From Kitagawia praeruptora (lineage: Eukaryota > Streptophyta > Magnoliopsida > Apiales > Apiaceae): a DNA stretch of 64,000 nt. A program made the translations under genes and the position numbers. This document shows, in pieces, positions 10,897-20,643 of the stretch (within the stretch, counting starts at the first letter, position 1; every line of letters starts with the position of its first letter). The notes below the pieces were generated by a model. It had not been told where the DNA came from. It did no database searches and worked only from the letters and a program-made list of their open reading frames with translations. Location of the stretch: contig CM075345.1 in assembly GCA_037693485.1 (NCBI GenBank), positions 106,324,001-106,388,000 of the forward strand. The letters run 5' to 3'.

Positions 10897-13800
10897 CTAG
10901 TCAAAACTAGAGACCATTCCTAGTTCATTGACCAGTCTTGTAAATGTAGCTTCACTCAATGGCTTGGTGAAGATATCTGCAAGTTGTTGTTCTGTAGACA
11001 CAAAGTGAAGTTCAATGTTGCCTTCCTCTACATGCTCTCTGATGAAGTGATACCTTATGCTGATGTGCTTTGTCATTGAATGTTGTACTGGATTACCTGT
11101 CATTGCAATAGCACTTTGATTATCACAGTAAATAGGTATCTTGGTATACCTTAATCCATAATCCAGCAGTTGATTCTTCATCCATAAAATCTGTGCACAG
11201 CAGCTACCAGCAGCAATATACTCTGCTTCAGCTGTAGATGTAGATATTGACTTCTGTTTCTTGCTGTACCAGGAAACAAGTCTGTCACCCAGAAATTGAC
11301 AACTTCCACTGATGCTTTTTCTGTCTATCTTACAGCCTGCAAAGTCTGCATCTGAATAACCAAGTAGTTTAAACTCTGATTCTCTTGGATACCACAGCCC
11401 CAAAGTCATAGTGCCCTTGAGATACTTAAAAATCCTCTTTACTGCTGTTAAATGTGGTTCTCTTGGATCTGCCTGGAACCTTGCACACAAACAAGTTGCA
11501 TACATGATATCAGGTCTGCTAGCTGTCAAATAGAGTAGAGAACCAATCATTCCTCTGTAACTTGTCATATCTACTGATGACCCTGCATCTTTGTCCAATT
11601 TTGTTGCAGTTGCCATGGGAGTTGTTGCAGATGAACAGTCAAGCATGCCAAATTTCTTGAGAAGATTTCTGGTATATTTTGCTTGATTAATGAAAATTCC
11701 ATCTTCTGTTTGCTTCACCTGTAGACCTAGAAAATAACTAAGCTCTCCCATCATACTCATTTGATATCTTGACTGCATGAGTTTGGCAAACTTCTTACAG
11801 AGTTTATCATTAGTAGATCCAAAAATGATGTCATCCACATATATCTGAACTAAAAGCAAGTCACTACCAGATTGAAAGTAAAACAGAGTTTTGTCAATAG
11901 TACCTCTGTGAAACCCACTTTCTAGTAAAAATTTGGCAAGGGTTTCATACCATGCCCTTGGTGCCTGCTTAAGTCCATAGAGTGCCTTGTCTAATCTGTA
12001 GACATAGTCTGGATATTTTGGATCTACAAAGCCTGGTGGTTGTTCCACAAACACTTCTTCTTCAAGTTTTCCATTTAAAAATGCACTTTTTACATCCATC
12101 TGAAACACTTTGAATTTCTTATGAGAGGCATATGCTAGAAAGATTCTGATTGCCTCCAATCTAGCCACTGGAGCAAATGTTTCATCATAGTCTATTCCTT
12201 CCTGTTGTGAATAGCCTTTTGCAACCAGTCTTGCTTTGTTTCTTGTGATAACACCCTCACTGTCAGTTTTATTTCTGAAAACCCATTTAGTACCAACAAT
12301 GGATCTATTCTTGGGCCTTGGTACAAGTGTCCACACTTCATTTCTTTCAAATTCATTTAGCTCTTCTTGCATTGCTGTTATCCAGTCAGCATCTTTAAGA
12401 GCTTCTTCTACTATCTTTGGCTCAGATTGTGACAAGAATGCATGAAACAGACATTCATTTGTTGTTGCACTTCTTGTCCTTACTTTTGCATCTGGATCAC
12501 CAATAATCAAATCAGGTGTGTGTGACTTAGTCCATTTTCTTGCAGAAGGCAGATTGCTTCTGTCATCATGTGATCCTCCCCCTTGATCCATGCTCTCCTG
12601 ATTTTCTTGGTGCCTCTCTTCATTTTCAGATGCTCCCCCTGAATGTGACTGCTCAGAATTATCAACAGAGTTTGAATCAACAGAGTTTGATTCAGAATTA
12701 TCAAATGAGTCACTTTCAGTGTTTGAATTATCACTTTGATGTGATTCTTCATGCTCCCCCTCAACTGGTTCTTCCCTTGTTTCTGATTGAAGAGTTTCTT
12801 CAGTATTTACCAGTAGAGGTTCAGAGTTTAGATCAACAGAGTTTGTCAGATCAGTCTGATCAGAGTTTACTTTTTCAGAGAATAAATCTTTATTTTCAAA
12901 ATGCAGTTGATCATGTTCATTGACATCTTCAAGTCCGGTTATTTTCTTGTCATCAAATGACACATGAATTGATTCCATGATCACTCTGGTTCTCAGATTA
13001 TAAACTCTGAATGCCTTTGTTGACAGTGGATAGCCAACAAAAATTCCTTCATCTGCCTTTAGGTCAAACTTGGTCAACTGTTCAGGATGAGTCTTCAACA
13101 CAAAGCATTTGCATCCAAAAATATGAAAATATTTTAGATTTGGCTTCTTCTTTTTCACCATTTCATATGGTGTTTTACCATGCTTATTGATCAGTGTTGC
13201 ATTTTGAGTAAAACAAGCAGTTTGAACTGCTTCTGCCCAGAAATATGTTGGCAATTTTGCTTCATCTAGCATGGTTCTGGCAGCTTCTATCAAGGTTCTA
13301 TTCTTCCTCTCCACTACACCATTTTGTTGTGGAGTGCCAGGTGCAGAAAACTCTTGTTTGATTCCTTTACTCTTGCAAAATTCTTCCATTGATGAATTCC
13401 TGAATTCAGTTCCATTGTCACTTCTGATTATCTTCACTTGATTCTCTGACCCTTTGTCCAGTTGGATTATATGTTCTGTCAGTGTTAATGCAGTTTCATC
13501 CTTCTTTGCAAGAAAATATACCCATGTGTATCTGGTATATTCATCAACAATGACTAGAGCATATTTCTTCTTTCCAAGAGACATCACATTCACTGGTCCA
13601 AAAAGATCAACATGTAGGAGATGATAAGGATCAACAATTGAAGACTCAGATTTGCTTTTGAATGAGGCTTTTCTCTGTTTGGCCTTTTGACAAGAATCAC
13701 ACAGGCCTTCTACATTCAACAAAGACCTTGGTAGACCTCTTACAAGATCATTCTTGATTAGCTCATTGATGTTGTTCAGGTTCAAATGAGAGAGTTTCTT

Positions 13801-14226
13801 GTGCCACTTCCAACTCTCTTCACTGGACATTCTTGTTGACAGACACACTGCTTTGCCATCAGTGTTTGTTGACAATTTAATTTCATAGATGTTATTGTGT
13901 CTGTTTCCAACTAGAGCAACTTTCCCTGTAGATTTGCTGATTACTTGACAATATTCAGGCAGAAAATCCACATGATATCCTCTGTCACAGATTTGACTCA
14001 CAGATAGCAGATCATGCTTGAGTCCTGGAACAAGAGCTACATTAGTGATGATGACATTTCCAAGATTAATGTTGCCATATCCCAGAGTATGTCCTATGTT
14101 GCCATCTCCATAGGAAACTTTTGGGCCAGCCTTCTCCTTATACTCTGATAGCAGGGCTTTATTTCCAGTCATGTGTCCTGAACATCCACTGTCCACGACT
14201 AGGGTACTCACCATGGTGCCCTGCAA
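10897..14226 (-). CDS. pol: Element A pol (protease, integrase, RT, RNase H)
   Basis: This is one open frame of about 1109 codons. Protease has VVDSGCSGHMTG (residues about 10-20). The GAG-pre-integrase block has WHKKLSHL and CDSCQKAK. Integrase has the acidic triad in HVDLFGPVN, RSDNGTEF and NGVVERKNR. RT has YVDDIIFG at 796-803. RNase H has YSDADFAGC and TAEAEYIA. Order PR-IN-RT-RH is diagnostic of Ty1/copia. The first ATG in frame is at 14214. The frame differs from gag and is closed upstream by a TGA near 14227-14229, so it cannot come from simple read-through of gag. See the possible splice acceptor at 14221. All catalytic residues are present. Confidence 0.93.
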   Translation of the reverse strand: MQGTMVSTLVVDSGCSGHMTGNKALLSEYKEKAGPKVSYGDGNIGHTLGYGNINLGNVIITNVALVPGLKHDLLSVSQICDRGYHVDFLPEYCQVISKSTGKVALVGNRHNNIYEIKLSTNTDGKAVCLSTRMSSEESWKWHKKLSHLNLNNINELIKNDLVRGLPRSLLNVEGLCDSCQKAKQRKASFKSKSESSIVDPYHLLHVDLFGPVNVMSLGKKKYALVIVDEYTRYTWVYFLAKKDETALTLTEHIIQLDKGSENQVKIIRSDNGTEFRNSSMEEFCKSKGIKQEFSAPGTPQQNGVVERKNRTLIEAARTMLDEAKLPTYFWAEAVQTACFTQNATLINKHGKTPYEMVKKKKPNLKYFHIFGCKCFVLKTHPEQLTKFDLKADEGIFVGYPLSTKAFRVYNLRTRVIMESIHVSFDDKKITGLEDVNEHDQLHFENKDLFSEKVNSDQTDLTNSVDLNSEPLLVNTEETLQSETREEPVEGEHEESHQSDNSNTESDSFDNSESNSVDSNSVDNSEQSHSGGASENEERHQENQESMDQGGGSHDDRSNLPSARKWTKSHTPDLIIGDPDAKVRTRSATTNECLFHAFLSQSEPKIVEEALKDADWITAMQEELNEFERNEVWTLVPRPKNRSIVGTKWVFRNKTDSEGVITRNKARLVAKGYSQQEGIDYDETFAPVARLEAIRIFLAYASHKKFKVFQMDVKSAFLNGKLEEEVFVEQPPGFVDPKYPDYVYRLDKALYGLKQAPRAWYETLAKFLLESGFHRGTIDKTLFYFQSGSDLLLVQIYVDDIIFGSTNDKLCKKFAKLMQSRYQMSMMGELSYFLGLQVKQTEDGIFINQAKYTRNLLKKFGMLDCSSATTPMATATKLDKDAGSSVDMTSYRGMIGSLLYLTASRPDIMYATCLCARFQADPREPHLTAVKRIFKYLKGTMTLGLWYPRESEFKLLGYSDADFAGCKIDRKSISGSCQFLGDRLVSWYSKKQKSISTSTAEAEYIAAGSCCAQILWMKNQLLDYGLRYTKIPIYCDNQSAIAMTGNPVQHSMTKHISIRYHFIREHVEEGNIELHFVSTEQQLADIFTKPLSEATFTRLVNELGMVSSFD

Positions 14227-14266
14227 TCACAAACAATCACTTATTGTTAGTTTTAAGGATCCAGAC
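14221..14266 (-). promoter_or_regulatory. Possible 3' splice site at the element A gag/pol break
   Basis: On the minus strand a CTAAC branch-like string (14246-14250) is followed by TTGTGATTGCAG with AG at 14222-14221, then GGC ACC ATG in the pol frame. A CAA|GT donor-like site at 14266 in the gag frame would remove 46 nt, including the gag stop, and keep phase. Elements C and D show the same arrangement. A 46-nt intron is unusually short for plants, so a more distant donor is also possible. Confidence 0.4.
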
Positions 14267-16474
14267 TTGCTTGGATCCTTTGGCTTTCTTAATTCTGTTA
14301 GCTTTTGCAGCGGAATTCACATTATCAGAGTTTAAGCTAACTTTTTCAGAGTTTACATTTGCAGAGTTTACTTTAACCCATTTCAAATTTGGTTTGGGTT
14401 CATAGTAATTGTAGTAAATAGCATGATAATCTCTGCAAGTGTAAATAGAATGCCATGTACTTCCACAGTGTTTGCATAAAGTCTGTGGTCTAGTTCTCAC
14501 ATAATCACTCTTTACTGCAGTTTTAGAGGACAAAGAATTAATGTTCTTATTCTTACTACAGAAATTAGCAAGATGATTAGTGCTACCACAATTAAAGCAT
14601 GTTTTTCTAGGAGCTAATGAAGCAAGCATTGGCTTAATTCCTGATGTTATACCTACCTTTCCATTTTTGTTTTTCTTAGGCAATCTCTGTTTGTTGACAG
14701 ATTTTATCTCCTTAAGCTTATGCTTGAGTTGTTTATCTGTCATTAAACCAATGTTAGCCTCTTTAACAAAAGTCTTAGCATATGACTCTTTAACAGCCTT
14801 TTTCTGTGCTTCAGTCTTAGGTCCACCTGTTCCCATGACATTACCTTCAGATGAACGATGTGGTCTAACTTTTACCAAATTTTCAAATCTAAGTTCATCT
14901 CCCTCAGAGTAACCTAGACCTACTGTATCTGACTGAAACACTTCTTGAGTATCTTTACCAGAGTGTGTCCAAGTTTTAATGATGTGTTTAGTATCCTCCA
15001 ATTCAGATTCTAGTTGCTTATACTTACCTAGCAACTCCTGTTCAATAAACACTGCATCATCTCTCTCCTTCTGAATTTTATTCATGTTTTCAAGCTTTTC
15101 CTCAACAAGTTTGTTTCTATCTTTAAGTTGAGAGCACTCACTTTTTATCCTCTCATTTTCTAAAGTCTGATCCCTATAACTGATATGCAATGCTTTAAGA
15201 TAAATTCTTAATTCAGTTATATTATCAGTGTTATAAGCATAGGTAGTTGGGGGTACCTTGAGATCATCATCTTCATTTTGAGTAGTAGCCATGAGTGCAT
15301 AGTTGACTTCCTCATCTGAATCTGAAGTGTCTGCCCAATCTCTGCCTTTGGTGTAGAGTGCCTTTTCAGTTTTACCCTTCTTGCACTCAGGAGCATAGTG
15401 ACCCATCTCCTTACACTTGTAGCATTGAATCTCAGACTTATCTTTCTTACCAGATTTGAAGTCCTTTCCTTCAGATTTCTTGAAATTCTTCTTGTCAGAC
15501 TTTGAGTAGTCCTTGGAGAATCTCTTTCCCTTCTTGAAGTTCTTGTATCCCATCTTCTTAAAGGTCTTTACCATCAATACAGCCATTTGCATCATCTCTT
15601 CATCATCTTCAGAATCAGATGTTCCATCTGTGTTTGAGTCAACATCAGAGTTTGATGACTCACTTTCTGAGTGTATGACTAAAGCTTTTCCTTTTGCCTT
15701 TTTCCTTGATGCTTCCTTCTTTGATGGTTTCTCCTCAACCTTAAGTGCAACAGACTTTGACTTTCTACTAGATCTCTTGTTTCTCTGCTCCAATTCCAAT
15801 TCATGGGTTTTGAGCAGTCCATAAATTTCATCAATCTCTGTTTCACCAAGTTCATAATTATCTCTTATAGTGGTTGTTTTCACATCCCACTTTTCAGGTA
15901 GAGAAAGAAGAAACTTGAGATTTGAGTCTTCTAAATCATACTCTTTGTTAACTAATGACAAATCATTGAGCAGTTTACAGAATCTGTCAAATGTTTCTGT
16001 CATGGTTTCTTCAGACTTTGCCTCAAAGTGCTCATACTCCTGAGTGAGTATGTTTCTTCTGTTTTTCTTGATTGCAGGAGTTCCTTGACACCTAACCTCA
16101 AGTGCATCCCATATTTCCTTTGCAGTTGTGCAATTAATCACTTTATTAGACATAACATTGTCTAATGCACTGTGAAGTAAGTGCCTTACTTTTGCATCCT
16201 TTGCAATAGATGAAAGATCCTCAGCAGTTAGATCTTTCTTTTCTTTTGGAATGACCTTTGATTCCTCACCAGCAGCAGCAGCAGATAATTTTGTAGGTTT
16301 GTGAGGACCTTCATTAATTCTATCAAGATATTCTGGATCTGTGGCTTCCAGAAACATGGTCATTTTTACCTTCCAGATTGCATACTCTGATGGCCTAAGT
16401 ATAGGAACCCTTATAGTTTCATACCTACTAACAGTAGTAGGAGCTTTCTCAGATGGTGGAGGTATCTCTGCCAT
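14237..16474 (-). CDS. gag: Element A gag, long Sirevirus type
   Basis: The ATG at 16474 gives 745 residues. The N-terminal capsid-like region has YAIWKVKMTMFLEATDPEYL and KEIWDALEVRCQG, typical of copia Gag. The CCHC zinc knuckles are CYKCKEMGHYAPEC (about residue 351), CFNCGSTNHLANFC (about 626) and CKHCGSTWHSIYTC (about 667). A coiled-coil-like segment lies between the first and second. The C-terminus reads GSKQVWILKTNNK before the stop. Gag forms the particle and binds element RNA. It is closely similar to the gag of element D, although the LTRs of A and D are unrelated. The linker after the third knuckle repeats VNS/LNS, encoded by the family motif AACTCTG. Confidence 0.93.
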   Translation of the reverse strand: MAEIPPPSEKAPTTVSRYETIRVPILRPSEYAIWKVKMTMFLEATDPEYLDRINEGPHKPTKLSAAAAGEESKVIPKEKKDLTAEDLSSIAKDAKVRHLLHSALDNVMSNKVINCTTAKEIWDALEVRCQGTPAIKKNRRNILTQEYEHFEAKSEETMTETFDRFCKLLNDLSLVNKEYDLEDSNLKFLLSLPEKWDVKTTTIRDNYELGETEIDEIYGLLKTHELELEQRNKRSSRKSKSVALKVEEKPSKKEASRKKAKGKALVIHSESESSNSDVDSNTDGTSDSEDDEEMMQMAVLMVKTFKKMGYKNFKKGKRFSKDYSKSDKKNFKKSEGKDFKSGKKDKSEIQCYKCKEMGHYAPECKKGKTEKALYTKGRDWADTSDSDEEVNYALMATTQNEDDDLKVPPTTYAYNTDNITELRIYLKALHISYRDQTLENERIKSECSQLKDRNKLVEEKLENMNKIQKERDDAVFIEQELLGKYKQLESELEDTKHIIKTWTHSGKDTQEVFQSDTVGLGYSEGDELRFENLVKVRPHRSSEGNVMGTGGPKTEAQKKAVKESYAKTFVKEANIGLMTDKQLKHKLKEIKSVNKQRLPKKNKNGKVGITSGIKPMLASLAPRKTCFNCGSTNHLANFCSKNKNINSLSSKTAVKSDYVRTRPQTLCKHCGSTWHSIYTCRDYHAIYYNYYEPKPNLKWVKVNSANVNSEKVSLNSDNVNSAAKANRIKKAKGSKQVWILKTNNK

Positions 16475-16521
16475 TGATTACTATTGTGTTTGGATCTTTA
16501 ATTGTAATAAAGTAACAGATT

Positions 16522-16534
16522 GTCTCTGATACCA
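16522..16534 (-). promoter_or_regulatory. Element A primer binding site
   Basis: On the minus strand TGGTATCAGAGAC lies two bases inside the 5' LTR. It is complementary to the 3' end of plant initiator tRNA-Met, the usual copia primer. Confidence 0.9.
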
Positions 16535-16536
16535 CT

Positions 16537-17052
16537 TGTTAGGTCGAATTCACAATAGTTAATCAAATACTGTATGAGTAACTTAACAAGAACACACTGT
16601 TTAATACTTAAAGACTGTTTGGAATTAACAATTCCTCTCTCAGTGATGTAAAATATCACAGAGAGCTGCTTAGGTTACAATAAATGAATTTCTCAATGTT
16701 CGATTCCCTTCTAGGGTTAACCTAACTGTATTTATAAAACATACAGCTTCGTACAATCAGTAATTGATTCTCCTATAATTAAGCTATACAATTGATATCA
16801 ATCACGATTGCTTCAAGTCTTCTAAGTCAACTCAATCTCTTTGACAGCTTTCCAATCTTCAAAGATATTGCTTCCAAATTTATCCTGTATCAATCTTCAA
16901 ACACTGTTGACTCTTCAGACAATACCGCTACAGAGTTTAACAATCTCTGTTGCGCTTCCAGTCAGTGTTTAACTAAACTCTGACTGCTTCCAGCTAAACT
17001 CTGTTTTGTCACTATAGCTTCCAAACACTGTTCTCATCAATCATTTCTAACA
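16537..17052 (-). repeat. Element A 5' LTR with promoter
   Basis: A 516-bp copy of 4561-5076. Reading on the minus strand, the motif cluster (17040-16896) comes first and a TATA-like TTTTATAAATA follows at about 16739-16729, so the cluster sits upstream of the probable promoter. Confidence 0.93.
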
Positions 17053-17057
17053 TGTTT
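17053..17057. repeat. Target-site duplication TGTTT of element A (right)
   Basis: Matches 4556-4560. Confidence 0.9.
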
Positions 17058-18218
17058 TGATACCTTGTTGAGACTACATGTTGTGTGTGTGCATGAAAGT
17101 GATAAAGGCACTAGGATTAACCTCACTGACCTAAACACTATCCTTATGAGTTATATCCTTAGTAAGCCCCCTTGAGCTTATATCCATTTCTTTCAATTAT
17201 CACCACTCTATAATTTTTTAGCCTACTTATTTTTTCTTATCTTGATTTACTAGTAGAGCATTGTGATTCAACTTAAGGGTGGGTGAATATTCAAGTGTGG
17301 GAATTTCTTTGTTAAGGTTTGATATTTTGGTGGGAATTATATAATGTGGTTGCTTGATCTTCAATTAAAAAAAAAGACAAAAAAGAAAAAGAAAAAAAAA
17401 AGAATAAAAAAAGAGAAAAATTGGAAGAAGATCGAAGTAGAGTTTGTGTTCGTTGGTTTGTATAATGTGAAAGTGGGAAAGTACGTAATGATGTACTTAT
17501 GGGTTTAATGCTTGTGAAAGTTTAATTATCTTTTACATGATCTACTATTCATGTTGGGTGCTTTAATTAGAAGTGAACATTATGCTCTATTAGTTTATCA
17601 AGCTTAGCCACTTGTGAGCCTATTTCTTTGATATCCCACCCCATACCTAAGCCCCATTACAACCTTTAATGAAGACCTTTTGATTTGTGCATGCACATAT
17701 ACGAAGTAGTGGAGATTTGGTGGACAACCAAGCATATGGTAGCACATGTCTATTTTGATTGAACTTGAGTGAAACGCAAACACCTATACACTTGTGTGAA
17801 TTGAGAGCAATGTAAGATTTTTTATCCACGGCATGCTTACTTATTGAAAGAGACTTTGATGTTTATTTCATGATATTTTTGTCTTTCAAGACAACGTGTG
17901 CATACTTGGATTGTTTTGTGCAAGTGGTGTACTTTCAGATCTTCTCAGATTGTTGTGTGATTGAGGTTTGCATATGTGGAGTACTATGAATTGTTGCATG
18001 TTTAAGACTTGGTGATTGAAAATATTTGATTTTGTGGGTATATCTTCTATAAACCCTCACGAGACAAAACTCGTCCTACTAGGGCTGCCTAGGGGTTTAA
18101 CGGCTTGTTGCATACGCTCAATGCAATCGTGTCATCTACGAAAATGGTGTTAGTTAGTTAGATTAGTTTTATTTCTTTATTTGCCCGAGGACGTGCAAAA
18201 TGCTAAGTGTGGGGATAT
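17058..18218 (+). other. Athila 3' untranslated region, continued, with polypurine tract
   Basis: No credible ORF. It holds an A/G-rich run at about 17366-17420 and a G-rich tract AAGTGTGGGGATAT at 18204-18217 just before the LTR, the expected plus-strand primer site. It continues the sequence interrupted at 4555. Confidence 0.7.
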
Positions 18219-19704
18219 TTGATAGAGTATATATTTATATGTATTTTACATGATTTTTTTCCTCATATTAATTCTATTTTGCATTTAATTGGATTTTTAT
18301 TAAATAAATTATAATGTTTTATTGTAGGAAGCAAGGAATCCTAAACTTGGAAGGATTGGAGAATAAAGAGCTGATTTTGGAGATTTTTTAGAGGAAATTC
18401 GTAATATTGGGCTATACGGGTCGCCTACACTGTTTGGGCCGTATCTTGAGTTCCAGAAGTCAGAATTTGACGATCTTACTGTCCACGCGAAGCTTGGAGA
18501 ATTTTCTTTAATTCCAAGGTGGTCCAAAGAGAAAAATCGCACTGGAACAGCCCAGAAACAGAGGAGCAAAGTCAGCAGCGAATTTTACATTAAAATCCTA
18601 TTCAATTATGGATTTCTTTTTGTAAATTTATTAAAACATTAAAAATACTTTTATTAGGGGTGAGAGATCAGATTTTATTAGGAGTTTTTTATTATTTGCT
18701 TTAGAGAGGAAGATAGACACGCGATTTTACATACACTTTATCGAGGGTTTACAGAAGTTTTTCTTCTACGCAGAGCAGAAGAAGGAGATTGACACATCTT
18801 TTAGAAGCAAAGCAAGGAGAATAAATCTGTATTCTTATTAGAACAATTGGTTCTAGTATTTGGTTTGGATTTCAATTATTTGTTCCTCTTAATTCAGTTT
18901 TTATATATCTATTCCAAGATTTGTTTTAATTATGTTATCAATTGAACCCATGATGGTGCTAAGTTCAATCATGAACTAATCATTATCATGGGGTTCCAAT
19001 GGATTCGATTTCATAATTATTGTGTATGACATGTGATCAATGTTGGGTGATTTTATTGTGATAATCTGATATGGTTTGATTTAATTGATAGATGTGTAGC
19101 TAGCATCTAGTTTATTAATCCTTGATGATTGCGAAAGTGGATTCTAGGATTGAGAATATGCCATATTAGCATGGGTTCATGAATTAATTGTTTATTCTTG
19201 ATTAGTAGTATGATTTTACCCAATTCATATTGCCCCATGTAATTACAAAAGATAACTTGTGCTTAAACCAATTGTGTTTCCAGATTGTATAGACATATAT
19301 GATTTGAATATAATGTGGAGTCCTCTTGATTTCTATCTCTTGTGGATATTAAGTGGTATGATATGAGTGTACTGAAAGGTAGCTCGTATTATTGTCGTGT
19401 TATCTGATTAATTATCTTGTTTATCACCTGTGTCGATTTACTGTGTCAACCTTTAGTGAAGTTTCGATGAAATTGGAATCCCATGCCTTCTCATATTAAG
19501 AACTCTTTTCTAATTTACTTGCACTTAGTTAATTAAATTAGTTTAAACAAAAACCCAATTTGATAATTGTTTAAGCATTAAGAAGTAACCATACACTATT
19601 GCATACGCACTAAAAATTGGCATTACACCTAGTCTCTGCGGAACGAATCTTACTTATCACTTGCTATTTGTGATCGCGTATACTTGCGTGTTTACGAGTC
19701 AACA
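18219..19704 (+). repeat. Athila-like 3' LTR
   Basis: It begins TGATAGAGTATA after the polypurine tract and ends near GAGTCAACA, about 1.49 kb, a normal Athila LTR length. The CTAGTCTCTGCGGAACGA block near 19630 resembles the U5 end of Athila LTRs. The right border is judged from the TG...CA ends, because the 5' LTR is outside the window and no target duplication can be tested. Confidence 0.65.
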
Positions 19705-19916
19705 GCCAACGGTTGGGCCATTGTTGGATCAGCGCCACTCGATCACTTACGCAGCTCCTAGTTCTCATAATATCCATAACTCTGAAACATAAAGTTCGTT
19801 CCCCTTTCCCCAAGTATAATACTTGTTGATAAGACTCCACAAAGTAGTCGTATCTAGTTGGAAAGGAAAATTTCACCAATATTTCCCAAGCCACTACTTG
19901 TTAATGGATACTAACT
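19705..19916. other. Unassigned sequence between two LTRs
   Basis: A 76-codon minus-strand frame (19664-19894) crosses the Athila LTR border, so it is not a real gene. No recognisable family. It may be old host or repeat sequence. Confidence 0.3.
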
Positions 19917-20269
19917 TGTTCCAACAATCTTACCCCTCGAATGATGAGAGGGTACACAAGGATTCAATAAGCAAATAACAACCGAGTTGCGAGTGAAAGC
20001 AATAGTTTCAAAGAATTTATGACCGGGTAGTCTATAAGATAAATAACATTTCTCAAATAAGGTTCCCTTATAATCTGCGAGATAGAATTAAATGAAGAAT
20101 AGAGTTTCTAAGAACCTTCCTTGATAAGATAATATTGATAATAAGACTCGGAGATAATCTATATAATATTCGAGGGTCGAAGATGATATTCGAATGAAGT
20201 AAATCATTTTTAAAACGAGTTAGGAGAATTAAATAAATATTTCCAAGAATATTTATTAAGTCAAAAATA

Positions 20270-20638
20270 TTGAAGAAATAATCTTAATATAAATATTACT
20301 AGGAATCATCCTCGAATAAATATCCACAAATGATATTCATTAAATAATTAATGAATATTTAACTTAATAATACTTATTAAATAAATAAAACTTGAATGGG
20401 AATGTGCGAAATAATATTCACTAAATAACTAGTGAATATCCAAATTAGTCATAATTAACAAATAAATATGACTCGAATGAGTATTCGAAATAATATTCAC
20501 TGAATAAATAGTGAATATTCAAATTAATAATACTTATCAATTAAATAAAACTCAAACGAATATTCGAAATAATATTCACTGAACAAATAGTGAATATTCA
20601 AATTAATAATAATATTTATTGAAGAAATAATTATCAAA
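20270..20638. repeat. AT-rich degenerate GAATATTC array, left of element B
   Basis: Units of roughly 60-70 bp repeat cores such as GAATATTCGAAATAATATTC and TTAATAATACTTAT. The array resumes at 30664-30965 on the other side of element B, proving that B landed inside it. Confidence 0.7.
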
Positions 20639-20643
20639 TGGAT
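20639..20643. repeat. Target-site duplication TGGAT of element B (left)
   Basis: Identical to 30659-30663. Confidence 0.9.

Larger units (their letters stand above)
4561..17052 (-). mobile_element. Element A: full-length Sirevirus-type Ty1/copia element, 12.5 kb
   Basis: It is bounded by 516-bp LTRs (4561-5076 and 16537-17052) and a 5-bp target duplication TGTTT (4556-4560 and 17053-17057). On the minus strand the order is LTR, primer site, gag, pol, a 2-kb spacer, env-like ORF, polypurine tract, LTR. The LTRs differ by about three substitutions by eye (near 4628, 4702 and 4850), so the insertion is young. The long Gag with three zinc knuckles and the extra ORF after pol mark it as Sirevirus-like. 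Gag and pol are open, and the env-like ORF has one frame break near its C-terminus. It may still be mobile or may help defective relatives. Confidence 0.95.
1..19704 (+). mobile_element. Athila-like Ty3/gypsy retrotransposon, 3' part, split by element A
   Basis: The window opens inside reverse transcriptase. The element continues through RNase H and integrase to 2437, a non-coding repeat-rich stretch, a polypurine tract and a 3' LTR ending near 19704. Bases 4556-17057 are copia element A with its target duplication. RT reads FPLPFIDQML and VFMDDFSVFG, and the G-rich segment after a GAGGACAATG-like string is typical of plant Athila/Tat Ty3 elements. The 5' LTR, gag and protease lie outside the window. 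A frameshift and a stop in pol make it non-autonomous. No env-like ORF of normal Athila size is visible between pol and LTR. Family assignment is by recognition, not by search. Confidence 0.85.

Noticed and set aside
14223..14260. Programmed ribosomal frameshift between gag and pol
   Set aside because: The pol frame is closed by a stop directly upstream of the overlap in A and D, so a simple slip in gag cannot reach it.
16522..16534. tRNA gene suggested by the tRNA-like string
   Set aside because: Only the 3'-end complement is present; it is a retrotransposon primer site, not a folded tRNA gene. No tRNA or rRNA gene was found in the window.
19664..19894. 76-codon minus-strand ORF
   Set aside because: It crosses the end of the Athila LTR, so it cannot be an ancestral gene unit.
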